In this document: positions 17,022-26,041 of the stretch, piece after piece
Layout: the number at the start of each line of letters is the position of its first letter
Numbering within the stretch: the first letter of the stretch is position 1
Assembly: GCF_001425265.1 (NCBI RefSeq)
Contig: NZ_LMEC01000011.1
Span: 497,585 to 561,584 of the forward strand
Reading direction: 5' to 3'
DNA: 64,000 nucleotides
DNA from: Massilia sp. Root418
Lineage (GTDB): Bacteria; Pseudomonadota; Gammaproteobacteria; Burkholderiales; Burkholderiaceae_D
Notes under the pieces: model-generated
What the model was told of the DNA's origin: nothing
Seen by the model: the letters and a program-made list of their open reading frames with translations, nothing else
Database searches by the model: none
Translations under genes and position numbers: made by a program

Positions 17022-17052
17022 ATTAGTCAACAAGTAGTGAATAATTAGTCAA
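17022..17052. repeat. Two direct copies of ATTAGTCAA upstream of the chemoreceptor gene
   Basis: ATTAGTCAA occurs at 17022-17030 and 17044-17052, 22 bases apart (about two helical turns), just upstream of the ribosome-binding site. This could be a pair of regulator half-sites; no known motif is assigned. Confidence 0.5.
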
Positions 17053-17077
17053 TAACGAGGAAACGGGATACCCAAAC

Positions 17078-18826
17078 ATGGACATTGAAAGTACTAAAAT
17101 CAGCACACGCTTGGCCACCGGCTTTGGCCTGGTCTTCCTGCTGCTCATCATCGTCACCGCACTCGGCATCAACCGGGTGCAGAAGATTGACACCATCCTC
17201 ACCAACATCAGCGACGTGAACAACGTCAAGCAGCGCTACGCCATCAATTTCCGCGGCAGCGTGCATGACCGTTCCATCGCCCTGCGCGACGTGGTGCTGG
17301 CGGCGGATGCCGGCGCCGCCGCGCCGTACATCGAGCAGATCAAGACGCTGGCCGACCATTACGCCAAGTCGGCCGCGCCGCTGGACCAGATCATCTCGGC
17401 CGGCAAGAACGTCACGCCGGAAGAAAAGGGCGCGCTGGAAGGCATCAAGGCCAGCGAGGCCAAGACCCAGCCCTTGATCGCCAAGGTGATCGCGCTGCGC
17501 ACGGCCGACCAGCTGCCCGAAGCGACCGCGCTGCTGCAGCAGCAGGCCGCGCCGGCGTTCGTGGAGTGGCTGGCGTCGGTCAACAAGCTGATCGACCTGG
17601 AAGAAAAAATGAGCATGCAGCAGGCTGACAGCGCCACCAGCGTGGCGCGCAGCTTCTTCGTGTTCATGGTGGTGCTTTGCCTGATCGCCATCGGCGTGGG
17701 CGTGGCGGCGGCCTGGTTCATCAGCCGCGGCCTGCTGCGCCAGCTGGGCGGCGAGCCGGAGTACGCGGCGTCCATCGTGGGCAGCATTGCCGCTGGCAAC
17801 CTGGCGGTGCGGATCGACACCAAGCCGGGCGACAACAGCAGCCTGCTGCACGCCATGCAGGCCATGCGCGACAGCCTGGTCAACATCGTCAGCCAGGTGC
17901 GCGCGGGCACGCAGACCATCGCCACCAATTCGCGCGAAATCGCGGCCGGCAATATGGACTTGTCCAGCCGCACCGAGCAGCAGGCCGCCAACATCGAGGA
18001 AACCGCCTCGTCGATGGAGCAGCTGACCGGTACCGTCAAGCAGAACTCCGACCACGCCCACCAGGCCAACCAGCTGGCGCTGTCGGCCTCCGAGGTGGCG
18101 GTGAAGGGCGGCGCGGTGGTCAACCAGGTGGTGCACACCATGGCATCGATCAATGAATCCTCGAAGAAGATCGTGGACATCATCGGCGTGATCGACAGCA
18201 TCGCCTTCCAGACCAACATCCTGGCGCTGAACGCGGCCGTGGAAGCGGCGCGCGCTGGTGAGCAGGGCAGGGGGTTTGCCGTGGTCGCCACCGAGGTGCG
18301 CAACCTGGCGCAGCGCTCGGCCGGCGCGGCCAAGGAAATCAAGAGCCTGATCGATGACTCGGTGGAAAAAGTGGACGCCGGCGCCAAGCTGGTGGACCAG
18401 GCCGGCGCGACCATGCAGGACATCGTCAACAGCGTCAAGCGCGTGACCGACATCATGGGCGAGATCTCCACTGCCAGCGCGGAACAGACCTCGGGCATTG
18501 AACAGGTGAACGAAGCGGTCGGCAAGATGGACCAGGTGGTGCAGCAGAATGCCGCGCTGGTGGAGCAGGCTGCCGCCGCTGCCGCCTCGCTGCAGGACCA
18601 GGCAGGCAATCTGTCGCAGGTGGTGAGCATCTTCAAGCTTGACGATTCCACGCCCGCGCTGCTGCCCCGCGCACCCACTGCGTCCGCTCCGGCTGCCCGC
18701 CCGGCCCCTGCCGTCACGGCGGCCCGTACCGCGCCGGCACGCCGCGCGGCGCTGCCTACCGCCAAGCCTGCTCCCAGGAAGGCGCCCGCCGCCGCCGGCC
18801 CTGACGACGGCTGGGAAGAGTTTTAA
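17078..18826 (+). CDS. Methyl-accepting chemotaxis protein
   Basis: A 582-residue inner-membrane chemoreceptor. TM1 is at about 12-31 and TM2 at about 192-215, flanking a four-helix-bundle type periplasmic domain. A HAMP domain follows, then the signalling domain whose tip reads [20 protein letters not shown]. An Ala/Pro-rich tail ends in GWEEF, the kind of xWxxF pentapeptide that tethers CheR/CheB in Tar-like receptors. No che or flagellar genes are nearby, so this is one of many dispersed receptors; the ligand is unknown. The ribosome-binding site is GAGGAAAC. Confidence 0.96.
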   Translation: MDIESTKISTRLATGFGLVFLLLIIVTALGINRVQKIDTILTNISDVNNVKQRYAINFRGSVHDRSIALRDVVLAADAGAAAPYIEQIKTLADHYAKSAAPLDQIISAGKNVTPEEKGALEGIKASEAKTQPLIAKVIALRTADQLPEATALLQQQAAPAFVEWLASVNKLIDLEEKMSMQQADSATSVARSFFVFMVVLCLIAIGVGVAAAWFISRGLLRQLGGEPEYAASIVGSIAAGNLAVRIDTKPGDNSSLLHAMQAMRDSLVNIVSQVRAGTQTIATNSREIAAGNMDLSSRTEQQAANIEETASSMEQLTGTVKQNSDHAHQANQLALSASEVAVKGGAVVNQVVHTMASINESSKKIVDIIGVIDSIAFQTNILALNAAVEAARAGEQGRGFAVVATEVRNLAQRSAGAAKEIKSLIDDSVEKVDAGAKLVDQAGATMQDIVNSVKRVTDIMGEISTASAEQTSGIEQVNEAVGKMDQVVQQNAALVEQAAAAAASLQDQAGNLSQVVSIFKLDDSTPALLPRAPTASAPAARPAPAVTAARTAPARRAALPTAKPAPRKAPAAAGPDDGWEEF

Positions 18827-18878
18827 AACCGACAATTTTTTGTTTGGCAAATATGCGATTTCGCCAAGCAAATATTTT

Positions 18879-18892
18879 GTAACAGCTGTTAC
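18879..18892. promoter_or_regulatory. 14-bp perfect palindrome GTAACAGCTGTTAC
   Basis: An uninterrupted palindrome 48 bases upstream of the HExxH protein gene, in an AT-rich stretch that also contains TTGGC and GCCAA arms at 18844-18867. It may be an operator; no regulator is assigned. Confidence 0.5.
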
Positions 18893-18939
18893 GTATTGAC
18901 GCACGGCATGTATTATTGCCTCTCGAAGGGGTAAAAAAC

Positions 18940-19638
18940 ATGCCTAAAGTCATCTTGTCTATGTTGTCCGCCGCGCTGCTGTCTACGCCGGTTTTCGCTG
19001 CCGCCGCGCAGCTCACCGACGTGGAGGCGCGCTGGCTGCAGGCCGGCGCTGCGGTGCTGGCTTACGCCAAGCAACAGCAGCTTCCCATCGACATCATCGT
19101 GCAACCGCAGGCCCAGCCCGGCGCAGTGCCGCTGGCCATGGGTTTCGACGGCGGGCGCTGCAAACTGGTGTTCACCATGCGCGGCAACCCCGCTGCCGAG
19201 GACGTGCTGCAAGCCGTGCCGGCCGCGCAGCGCGCGCTGATGATCGAGGCCATGACGGCGCACGAAGTGGCCCATTGCTGGCGTTATGCGCAAGGCGCCT
19301 GGCATTCGGTGCCGAGCGGCTTCCAGGAGCGCACGCCGGACGCAGCCCAGCCCCCCGAAATCCAGAAGCTGACCCAGGAACTGCGCGAAACGCGCCGCGA
19401 GGAAGGCTTTGCCGACCTGGCCGCGCTGGCGTGGGTGCAGCGCAGCCATCCGGGCGAGTATGGGCAGGTCTACGGCTGGCTGCGCCAGGTGCGCGCGGCG
19501 CAGCCCGACAGTCACGTGTCCCATGATACCGAGGCCTGGCTGGCGCTGGCTGCCAGCGGCGCGGCGTTTTCGGAAGGCACCACGCCTTTCGAACAGGCCC
19601 GCTCGCTGTGGAAGCAGGGCTTGCAAGCGGCCGAATAA
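18940..19638 (+). CDS. Secreted putative zinc-metallopeptidase-like protein (HExxH)
   Basis: About 232 residues. The ATG at this position has GAAGGGG upstream and starts a clean signal peptide (MPKVILSMLSAALLSTPVFA); a start 8 codons earlier is less likely. The mature protein has MTAHEVAHCWRYAQGAWH, containing the HExxH zinc-protease motif, and about 45 residues later EEGFADLAALAW, where the Glu could be the third zinc ligand (gluzincin-like). I cannot name a family. Location would be periplasmic or extracellular. The gene is a single unit between the chemoreceptor and BON-protein genes. Confidence 0.82.
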   Translation: MPKVILSMLSAALLSTPVFAAAAQLTDVEARWLQAGAAVLAYAKQQQLPIDIIVQPQAQPGAVPLAMGFDGGRCKLVFTMRGNPAAEDVLQAVPAAQRALMIEAMTAHEVAHCWRYAQGAWHSVPSGFQERTPDAAQPPEIQKLTQELRETRREEGFADLAALAWVQRSHPGEYGQVYGWLRQVRAAQPDSHVSHDTEAWLALAASGAAFSEGTTPFEQARSLWKQGLQAAE

Positions 19639-19676
19639 GGGCGTATCGGTCCCCGCCGATTTGATGAGTCTTGTGT

Positions 19677-19730
19677 TGGTTAGCGTACAGAGTGGATTTG
19701 GCCACAGGCGTTTAATCACTACGCTAACCA
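19677..19730. promoter_or_regulatory. 11-bp inverted repeat in the BON-protein gene upstream region
   Basis: TGGTTAGCGTA (19677-19687) and TACGCTAACCA (19720-19730) are exact reverse complements separated by 32 bases. The right arm ends 18 bases before the start codon, so a bound dimer or the folded RNA could affect expression. Confidence 0.6.
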
Positions 19731-19748
19731 TCACTTAGGGGGACTATC

Positions 19749-20579
19749 ATGAACAAATTCGTAATCCTTGCACTGGCAGGCGCCATCAGTAGCGGTTATG
19801 CCATGGCTGATAATGACCCGGCCGCTTACAAGGCCATGAAGGACAAGGCCGACACGGAATACAAGGCCGCCAAGGCCCAGTGCAAAAGCCTGAAAGCCAA
19901 CGCCAAGGACATTTGCCAGGAAGAGGCAAAAGTGGCCAAGGCCAAGGCTGAAGCCGACGCCGTGGCCCAGCACAAGTCCGATGCCAAGGACATCCGCAAG
20001 GCCCGCGAGGATGTGGCCGATGCCGAGTATGACCTGGCCAAGGAAAAATGCGACGATATGAGCGGCAACGCCAAGAGCGCTTGCAAGCATGACGCCAAGG
20101 CAGCCAAGGACTCGGCCATCGCCGACGCCCGCCGCGCCGATCCCACCCCGACCGTAGGCGAGCGCACCGCTGCCGCCGCCGGCACCGCGCGCGACAAGAC
20201 CGCCGCTGCCGCCGACAATATGCGCGACCGCACTGCCACCACCACCGACAATATGCGCGACCGCACCGCCGCCACCACCGACAACATGCGCGAGCGCACC
20301 GCCACCACCACCGCTGCCGCGGCCGACACCACCCGCAATACCACGGCCGCCGCCGGCGACGCTGTCAGCGACACCGTCATCACCACCAAGGTGAAAGCCG
20401 ACCTGGCCGCCGATCCTGGCGTGAAAGCCATGGACGTGCACGTGGAAACCGTGAAAGGCGTGGTCATGCTGAGCGGCTTCGTGCCATCCAAAGCGGAGGC
20501 CGACAAGGCTGTGCAGCTGGCGCGCGGCGTGAAAGGCGTGAGCGACGTGAAGAGTTCCATCCAGGTCAAGCAGCAATAA
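19749..20579 (+). CDS. BON-domain periplasmic protein with Ala/Lys helical region
   Basis: A 276-residue protein with a signal peptide (cleavage near GYAMA-DN). Residues about 22-125 are a Lys/Ala/Asp-rich helical region with spaced cysteines (KAQCKSLKANAKDICQEEAK). A tandem section follows, with DNMRDRTATTT, DNMRDRTAATT and DNMRERTATTT. The C-terminal BON domain is at about 205-276 (VSDTVITTKVKADLAADPGV ... VVMLSGFV). BON proteins such as OsmY and Kbp bind membranes or ligands in the periplasm, often under osmotic stress. It has an AGGGGGA ribosome-binding site, with an inverted repeat upstream and a terminator downstream, so it is a single-gene unit. Confidence 0.9.
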   Translation: MNKFVILALAGAISSGYAMADNDPAAYKAMKDKADTEYKAAKAQCKSLKANAKDICQEEAKVAKAKAEADAVAQHKSDAKDIRKAREDVADAEYDLAKEKCDDMSGNAKSACKHDAKAAKDSAIADARRADPTPTVGERTAAAAGTARDKTAAAADNMRDRTATTTDNMRDRTAATTDNMRERTATTTAAAADTTRNTTAAAGDAVSDTVITTKVKADLAADPGVKAMDVHVETVKGVVMLSGFVPSKAEADKAVQLARGVKGVSDVKSSIQVKQQ

Positions 20580-20597
20580 GAAACACTAAGCAGCACT

Positions 20598-20627
20598 AAG
20601 CGGCAGCCCGCGACCACGCTGCCGCTT
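20598..20627 (+). terminator. Hairpin downstream of the BON gene
   Basis: AAGCGGCAGC and GCTGCCGCTT form a 10-bp stem with a 10-base loop, followed only by TCCCC. It is probably an RNA 3'-stabilising hairpin or the first of a tandem pair with the terminator just downstream. Confidence 0.55.
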
Positions 20628-20636
20628 TCCCCTGAG

Positions 20637-20658
20637 CCCGCTGCGCGCGGGTTTTTTT
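20637..20658 (+). terminator. Intrinsic terminator of the BON gene
   Basis: The stem CCCGC/GCGGG with loop TGCGC is followed by seven T residues. Confidence 0.88.
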
Positions 20659-20734
20659 ATTGTTTGCTTAAATTATGATCGTAATTTAAAATCGCGGGTA
20701 TGCAGCATCCTTCAACATTCCTGTGAGGCAGCAA

Positions 20735-22042
20735 ATGTTCGCTCAACCCCTCTCCGCCTGGCTGGCACGCCGCGGCTTGCACTATTCCTGGGTCATCGTC
20801 GCCCTGACCTTTTTGACAGCATTGACTTCATCGGCCGCGCTCGGCCTGCCCGGTGCACTGCTGCAGCCGCTGAGCAAGGAGTTCGGCTGGGACGTGGACC
20901 AGATTTCGTCCGCGCTGGCAGTGCGCTTCGCGCTGTTCGGGCTGATGGGGCCGTTCGCCGCCATCCTGATGGAGCGCTTCGGCCTGCGCAACGTGGTGGT
21001 GACCGCGCTGGGCCTGGTGGCGGCCGGCCTGGTGCTGGCCACCCGCATGAGCGAGTTCTGGCACCTGGTGGCGCTGTGGGGCGTGATGCTGGGCATTGGT
21101 TCGGGCATGACGGCCCTGGTGCTGAGCGCGGTGGTGGCCAACCGCTGGTTTGAAACGCGGCGCGGCCTCATCATCGGCCTGCTTACGGCCAGCTCGGCCA
21201 CCGGCCAGCTGGTGTTCCTGCCGCTGGGCGCCTGGCTGATCGAGCACTACGGCTGGCGCATGGCGCTGTTGCCGGTATTTTTCGCCTGCTCCCTGGTGGC
21301 GCTGGGCGCCTTCTTCCTGATGCGCAACCGCCCCTCGGACCTCGGCCTGCTGCCTTTCGGCATGGACCCGGCCGCAGCCCCCGCTGCCGCCCCCGCCGCA
21401 CCCATGAAGATCACCTTCGGCACGCCATTTGCCGTGCTGCGCAGCGTCGCCGCCAACCGCACCTTCTGGATCCTGTTCGGCACCTTCTTCATTTGCGGGC
21501 TGAGTACCAACGGCCTGATCCAGACGCACTTCATTTCCCTGTGCGGCGATTCCGGGCTCGGTCCGGTGCCGGCCGCGTCGGTGCTGGCGATGATGGGCGC
21601 GTTCGACCTGATCGGCACCATCGCCTCCGGCTGGCTGTCGGACCGCTATGACAACCGCAAGCTGCTGTTCTGGTATTACGGCCTGCGCGGCCTGTCGCTG
21701 CTGTGGCTGCCGTATTCGGAGTTCACACTGTACGGCCTGTCGCTGTTCGCCATGTTCTACGGCCTGGACTGGATCGCCACCGTGCCGCCCACCGTCAAGC
21801 TGGTGGGCGCCACCTTCGGCAAGGAGCGCGCGGGCATGGTGTTCGGCTGGGTGTTCGCGGGCCACCAGCTGGGCGCGGCGGCGGCGGCGTACGGCGCGGG
21901 ACGGGTGCGCACGCTGTGGTTCACCTATAACCCGGCGCTGTTCGCGGCGGGCGCGGCGTGCGTGGTGGCGGCGCTGCTGGTACTGGCGATACGGCGCCAG
22001 CAGGCAGCTGCCGTGGCGGTGCCGGCGAAGGCCGCCGCGTAG
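20735..22042 (+). CDS. Major facilitator superfamily transporter (12 TM)
   Basis: A 435-residue inner-membrane carrier. Two six-helix halves are separated by an Ala/Pro-rich loop near residue 205. The first cytoplasmic loop carries the MFS motif MERFGLRNVV, and the second half carries SDRYDNRKLL. The overall pattern resembles the monocarboxylate / oxalate:formate antiporter-like subgroup, but the substrate cannot be told. The ATG is chosen over an in-frame GTG 4 codons upstream because TGAGG sits 6 bases before it. No enzyme genes are adjacent to hint at a pathway. Confidence 0.9.
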   Translation: MFAQPLSAWLARRGLHYSWVIVALTFLTALTSSAALGLPGALLQPLSKEFGWDVDQISSALAVRFALFGLMGPFAAILMERFGLRNVVVTALGLVAAGLVLATRMSEFWHLVALWGVMLGIGSGMTALVLSAVVANRWFETRRGLIIGLLTASSATGQLVFLPLGAWLIEHYGWRMALLPVFFACSLVALGAFFLMRNRPSDLGLLPFGMDPAAAPAAAPAAPMKITFGTPFAVLRSVAANRTFWILFGTFFICGLSTNGLIQTHFISLCGDSGLGPVPAASVLAMMGAFDLIGTIASGWLSDRYDNRKLLFWYYGLRGLSLLWLPYSEFTLYGLSLFAMFYGLDWIATVPPTVKLVGATFGKERAGMVFGWVFAGHQLGAAAAAYGAGRVRTLWFTYNPALFAAGAACVVAALLVLAIRRQQAAAVAVPAKAAA

Positions 22043-22076
22043 GCGGGCAGGAGGCTGGCGCGCCAGGGCACAGGGC

Positions 22077-22520
22077 TCAGTTCGAGCCGCTCACCTGCTG
22101 CAGTGCGGCTTCGGCATGGCGCTGCGCCGGTGCGTGCTTGGCGGCGGGATAGCTGCGGTCGGCCATCAGGTTTTCCCAGAAATCGCGCTCCACGCGGTTG
22201 GCGGCCAGCCTGCCGTATGGCTGGCCGTTGCTCTGCGCTACCGTCGCTTTCACCCAGGCTTCGTGGCGGGCCTTGACCAGCTGGTAGTCGTGCGCCGAAG
22301 CCATCATGGCGTCCACGCTTTGCTGCTGGGCGGCCGCCACGCGGAAACAGGCGCGCCATTCGCGCAGCGCTTTTTCCACCAGGCGCACGCTTTCCAGCGT
22401 GGCCGAGCGGGCGGGAAAGTTCGGCTGCGCGCACGGCGATTTCTGCAGCGGATCGGTTTCCGCGCCATGGCCGGCGGCGCAGGCGGCAACCAGGATCAAG
22501 GCGGCGTACAGCTGTTTCAT
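22077..22520 (-). CDS. Secreted hypothetical protein
   Basis: About 147 residues. A signal peptide (MKQLYAALILVAACAAGHGA) is followed by a helical, charged mature domain with two cysteines (SPCAQPNF, REWRACFR) and a WVKATVAQSNGQ segment. No known family is recognised. The start with the signal peptide is preferred over one 9 codons upstream. It is convergent with the MFS gene and divergent from the LprI-domain gene, across a gap that contains an 8-bp hairpin (GCCACAGC/GCTGTGGC at 22598-22626). Confidence 0.68.
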   Translation of the reverse strand: MKQLYAALILVAACAAGHGAETDPLQKSPCAQPNFPARSATLESVRLVEKALREWRACFRVAAAQQQSVDAMMASAHDYQLVKARHEAWVKATVAQSNGQPYGRLAANRVERDFWENLMADRSYPAAKHAPAQRHAEAALQQVSGSN

Positions 22521-22674
22521 CGCATATCCCGTATAGTGAACTTGCACTTATTGTAACTTGCTCAAAGGGAAGTAGTATATATTTTTGTAACTTTTTTGCC
22601 ACAGCGAATCAGCGTGGTGCTGTGGCTGTTTCGTCACTATACTGTTGGCAATGACAACAGGTGGAGACGCATAC

Positions 22675-23736
22675 ATGAGCCGGTTCGGAATTTTCGCGTG
22701 GACTGCGCCGTCCCCGGTCACGCTGCTGGCCTTGCTGCTGCCTGCGCTGGCGCATGCGCAAGCCGATTATCCGAATACGTCCGCCATGGGCAGCATGGTC
22801 GACCGCAACGCCGCCTGGTATCGCCAGTGCCTGCGGGTGCAGCATGTCGAGCCGCCGGCGCGCGAGCTGCCGTCGCCCGCCGCCGTGCACAAGCTGCGCC
22901 AGTGCGGCGCGGAAAACCGCTACTACGACACGCGCGCCCGCGCCGGCGCCACCCCGGCCGACTGGGAGCAGGTGCGCCATTGCGCCTACGCCGAGAGCGA
23001 CGCCACCGTGCTGATGATGTTGTATGCGAACGGCTATGGCGTGTCGCGCAATTACGACCTGGCCGTCAAGTACGCCTGCTCGCTGCCGGCGGCGCCGGCG
23101 GAAATGGATGGCCGCGTGGCCCATTTGAACGAACGCATGCTGCACCACGAATCGCAGCCCTTCGACCAGTGCGACGACATCACCAGCGGCCTCATGGGCG
23201 GGCAGTGCGCCGCCATCCAGGACCGGCTGGACAGCCGCGAGCGCGGGGCGAAGCTGGCCGCATTGATGAAGGCGTGGCAGCCGCCGCAGCAGGCTGCGGC
23301 GGCCAAGGTGCAGCAGGCGCTGGAGCAGTTCGCCTCGCACCGTGCGGACCATGAAACCGACATGAGCGGCACCCTGCGCGCGGCGCTGGCCATCGAGGCG
23401 CACGGCGTCGAGCTGGACCTGTTTGCGCACGACGTGCAGGATGCGGAGAAGGGCAAGCTGCCGCGCTACACCGAGCAGCAGTACCAGCAGCTGGACAAGA
23501 AGCTGAACCAGGTCTATCAGCGTTTGATGCAGCAGCCGCAGAAGGAAGGCGAGCAGGGTTTCGGCTACGGCACCGTGACCAAGGAAGGGGTCAGGCTGAC
23601 GCAGCGCGCCTGGCTGGCGTACCGCGACGCCTGGGTGGCGCTGGGCGCGGCACGCTATCCTTCGGTGGCGCCGCATGCGTGGAAGGCGCTGCTGACACAG
23701 CGCCGCATTGAACAGCTGGAGGAGCTCGGGTCTTGA
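22675..23736 (+). CDS. Secreted protein with C-terminal LprI-like (DUF1311) domain
   Basis: About 353 residues. A signal peptide (ending ALAHAQA) starts at the ATG preceded by GGTGGAG; two in-frame upstream starts lack a ribosome-binding site. The middle region resembles small Sel1-like helical repeats (CAYAESDATVLMMLYANGYG). The C-terminal part reads RLTQRAWLAYRDAWVALGAA, the signature of the lysozyme-inhibitor LprI / DUF1311 fold. LprI-like domains bind or inhibit lysozyme in some bacteria; that function is not shown here. It ends just before a GGCGGGTTACGG-type repeat. Confidence 0.8.
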   Translation: MSRFGIFAWTAPSPVTLLALLLPALAHAQADYPNTSAMGSMVDRNAAWYRQCLRVQHVEPPARELPSPAAVHKLRQCGAENRYYDTRARAGATPADWEQVRHCAYAESDATVLMMLYANGYGVSRNYDLAVKYACSLPAAPAEMDGRVAHLNERMLHHESQPFDQCDDITSGLMGGQCAAIQDRLDSRERGAKLAALMKAWQPPQQAAAAKVQQALEQFASHRADHETDMSGTLRAALAIEAHGVELDLFAHDVQDAEKGKLPRYTEQQYQQLDKKLNQVYQRLMQQPQKEGEQGFGYGTVTKEGVRLTQRAWLAYRDAWVALGAARYPSVAPHAWKALLTQRRIEQLEELGS

Positions 23737-23738
23737 GT

Positions 23739-23830
23739 CGGCGGGTTACGGCTCCGCCTAACCCGCCCTACAGGATGCGCCATGCGATGCGAGGATGCGT
23801 CGGGCGCCGAGCCGGAGCCGTAACCCGCCG
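23739..23830. repeat. GGCGGGTTA-type inverted repeat, copy A
   Basis: The outer arms at 23739-23756 and 23813-23830 are 18-bp exact reverse complements (CGGCGGGTTACGGCTCCG and its complement). The interior holds CTAACCCGCCCTACAGG. It belongs to the same family as the repeat near 55.3 kb and lies between two convergent genes, 5 bases before the S9 peptidase stop. Confidence 0.85.
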
Positions 23831-23835
23831 CTCCG

Positions 23836-25983
23836 TCACTTCAGGTACTTCGCCAGCCAGCCGTGCACTTCGTTGTAGAAATAGCGGCTGTTTTCGCCCT
23901 TCAGCACCCAATGGTTCTCGTCCGGGAACACCACCAGCTTGCTCGGCGTGTTCAGGCGCTGCTGGGCCGCGAAATTCATCAGGGCGTTGTTGACCGGCAC
24001 CCGGTAATCCAGCTCCCCCACGGTGATCAGGATAGGCGTCTTGAAGCCCGTGCCCTTCTCGTGGTTCCCCGCCTGCATGATAGGGCTTTGCTCGCGCCAC
24101 ACCGGCAGGTTGCCCCACACCGGGCCTCCGCTGTTGACCTCGCGGCCGTACACGCTGTCGCTGGTACCCCACTGCATTACCAAGTCCATCTCGCCGGCGT
24201 GCGACACGATGGCCTTGTAGCGCGTGGTGGTGGCTTGCAGCCAGTTGGCCAGGTGGCCGCCGTAGCTGGCGCCGCCTGCGGCCAGCTTGCTGCCGTCGAT
24301 GAAACTGTACTTCTTGATGGCTTCGTCCACCGCCTGGTTGATCTCGTCGCCGGGGCCTTTCAGCGGGTCGAACTGGATCGAGCGCGCGAACGCTTCGCCG
24401 TAGCCGGTGGACCCCTTGTAGTCGGTCAGCAGCACGATGTAGCCCGGCTTGGCCAGCAAATGGTAGTTCCAGCGCAGTACGAACTGGTCGCGCCACATAT
24501 TGGCCGCGCCGCCGTGGATCACCGCGAACAGCGGGTATTTCTTTGCCGGATCGAAGTTGGCCGGCTTGACGATCATGTTGTGGATCTGGCGGCCGTCCGG
24601 CGTCTTGAACCAGAAGTGTTCGGGCGCCTGCCAGTCGATGGCGGCGGCTTTTTCCACGTTGAAGGCGGTCAGGCGTTTTGGCGCCTTGCCATGGAATGCG
24701 AACACTTCCGGGGGATTGATGGCCGATTCCCACACGCCCACCAGCGCGGAGCCGCCCGCGCTCAGCGAGTTGATGCTGCCGGTGGCGGCCGACGGTTCGG
24801 CTTTCACTTCGCCGCCCGCGTAGGCGATCGAGTGCAGCTGCTCCAGGCCCGCGTGCTCGAAGGTGAAGTAGATGCGCTTGCCGTCCGCCGGCAGCGCGTA
24901 GCGCGACACCGAGCGGTCCAGCGCGGCGGTCAGGATCTTCGGCTGCGCGCCCGCGCTCATCGGCCAGGAGAAGCTGGCCAGGCGGTCCAGGTCGTACACT
25001 TTGCCTTCGGTTTCAGCCTGCGTCAGGCACAGCAGGGTCTTGCCGTCCGGGGAAAACTTCAGGCTGCTGTAGCTGTGTTTGTCCGCCGTCAGGCGGGCCG
25101 CTTCGCCGCCGGCGGCCGGCAACGAGAATATCTGCGTGTAGGCCGAGGCGCGCGCCAGCTCGTCGCGGTTGGTCGAGGCGCTGAAGACGATGGACTTGCC
25201 GTCCGGCGCCCAGACCGCGTCCAGCGACTGGCCTTCGTCGCCCTGGCCGCCGCCGAAGCCCGGCATGGCCGCCAGCTTGCTGCCGGACAGGATGTCCTTC
25301 GGCGTGGCGCCGGTCTGCGCGTCCATCACGAACAGGCGCACCAGCTTGTCGTCCAGCCATTTGTCGAAGTAGCGCGGCGGGAAGCTCTCATAGGCGCGCG
25401 CGCTGTACTTGCGGTCCTTGCGTTCCTTGGCGGTCTTCTTGACGGATTCCTCGTCGGTGTTGCCGGGGAAAAGGTCGCTGATGAACAGGATCTGCTTGCC
25501 GTCCGGGCTGAACTTGGGCGAGCGGGCGCCCAGCGTGAGGGTGGTGAGGCGCTGCGCTTCGCCGCCGCCGGCCACGTCGATGCGGTAGATCTGGCCGGCT
25601 TCGTCGCCGTCGCGCTTGGCGACGAAGATCAGCTGCCTGCTGTCCGGCGACCAATTCAGGGCGCTCTCGCCGCCCTTGGAGAAGGTCAGGCGGCGCGGCG
25701 CGCTGTCGTCGGTGAGGGACTTGATCCACAGGTCGGACCATTGCTCCTTGCTGTCGTAGGCCGTATCGGTGACGGAGAATACCGCCCATTTGCCGTCCGG
25801 GCTGGGCACCGGCGCGCCGACGCGCTTCATCAGCCATACATCCTCGTGGGTGATGGCGTGCCTGGCGGCGATGCCGGCCGCCGCGGACGGGGTGGCGTCG
25901 GCGGCATGGGCGGAAACCGCAACGAGGCTGGCGGTAGCCAGCAGCAGGGCGGTGAGGGGATGGAGCAAGCGGGTGGAGGTCAT
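23836..25983 (-). CDS. S9-family prolyl oligopeptidase-like serine peptidase, secreted
   Basis: A 715-residue enzyme with a signal peptide ending near VSAHA. Residues about 45-450 form a WD40/TolB-like beta-propeller with repeats such as SPDGKWAVFSV and SPDGKQILFISD. The C-terminal alpha/beta hydrolase domain has the nucleophile motif GASYGG, an Asp in GELDYRVP and the His in ENHWV. This architecture matches the dipeptidyl-peptidase / acylaminoacyl-peptidase branch of S9, acting in the periplasm on peptides. The ATG chosen is two codons inside a possible GTG start; neither has a good Shine-Dalgarno. It is a single-gene unit. Confidence 0.95.
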   Translation of the reverse strand: MTSTRLLHPLTALLLATASLVAVSAHAADATPSAAAGIAARHAITHEDVWLMKRVGAPVPSPDGKWAVFSVTDTAYDSKEQWSDLWIKSLTDDSAPRRLTFSKGGESALNWSPDSRQLIFVAKRDGDEAGQIYRIDVAGGGEAQRLTTLTLGARSPKFSPDGKQILFISDLFPGNTDEESVKKTAKERKDRKYSARAYESFPPRYFDKWLDDKLVRLFVMDAQTGATPKDILSGSKLAAMPGFGGGQGDEGQSLDAVWAPDGKSIVFSASTNRDELARASAYTQIFSLPAAGGEAARLTADKHSYSSLKFSPDGKTLLCLTQAETEGKVYDLDRLASFSWPMSAGAQPKILTAALDRSVSRYALPADGKRIYFTFEHAGLEQLHSIAYAGGEVKAEPSAATGSINSLSAGGSALVGVWESAINPPEVFAFHGKAPKRLTAFNVEKAAAIDWQAPEHFWFKTPDGRQIHNMIVKPANFDPAKKYPLFAVIHGGAANMWRDQFVLRWNYHLLAKPGYIVLLTDYKGSTGYGEAFARSIQFDPLKGPGDEINQAVDEAIKKYSFIDGSKLAAGGASYGGHLANWLQATTTRYKAIVSHAGEMDLVMQWGTSDSVYGREVNSGGPVWGNLPVWREQSPIMQAGNHEKGTGFKTPILITVGELDYRVPVNNALMNFAAQQRLNTPSKLVVFPDENHWVLKGENSRYFYNEVHGWLAKYLK

Positions 25984-26041
25984 GTGCACAGTCCGGCTGG
26001 TGGATCGAAGCCGTAGATGGTGGACAAAAGCGCCACCCCTG

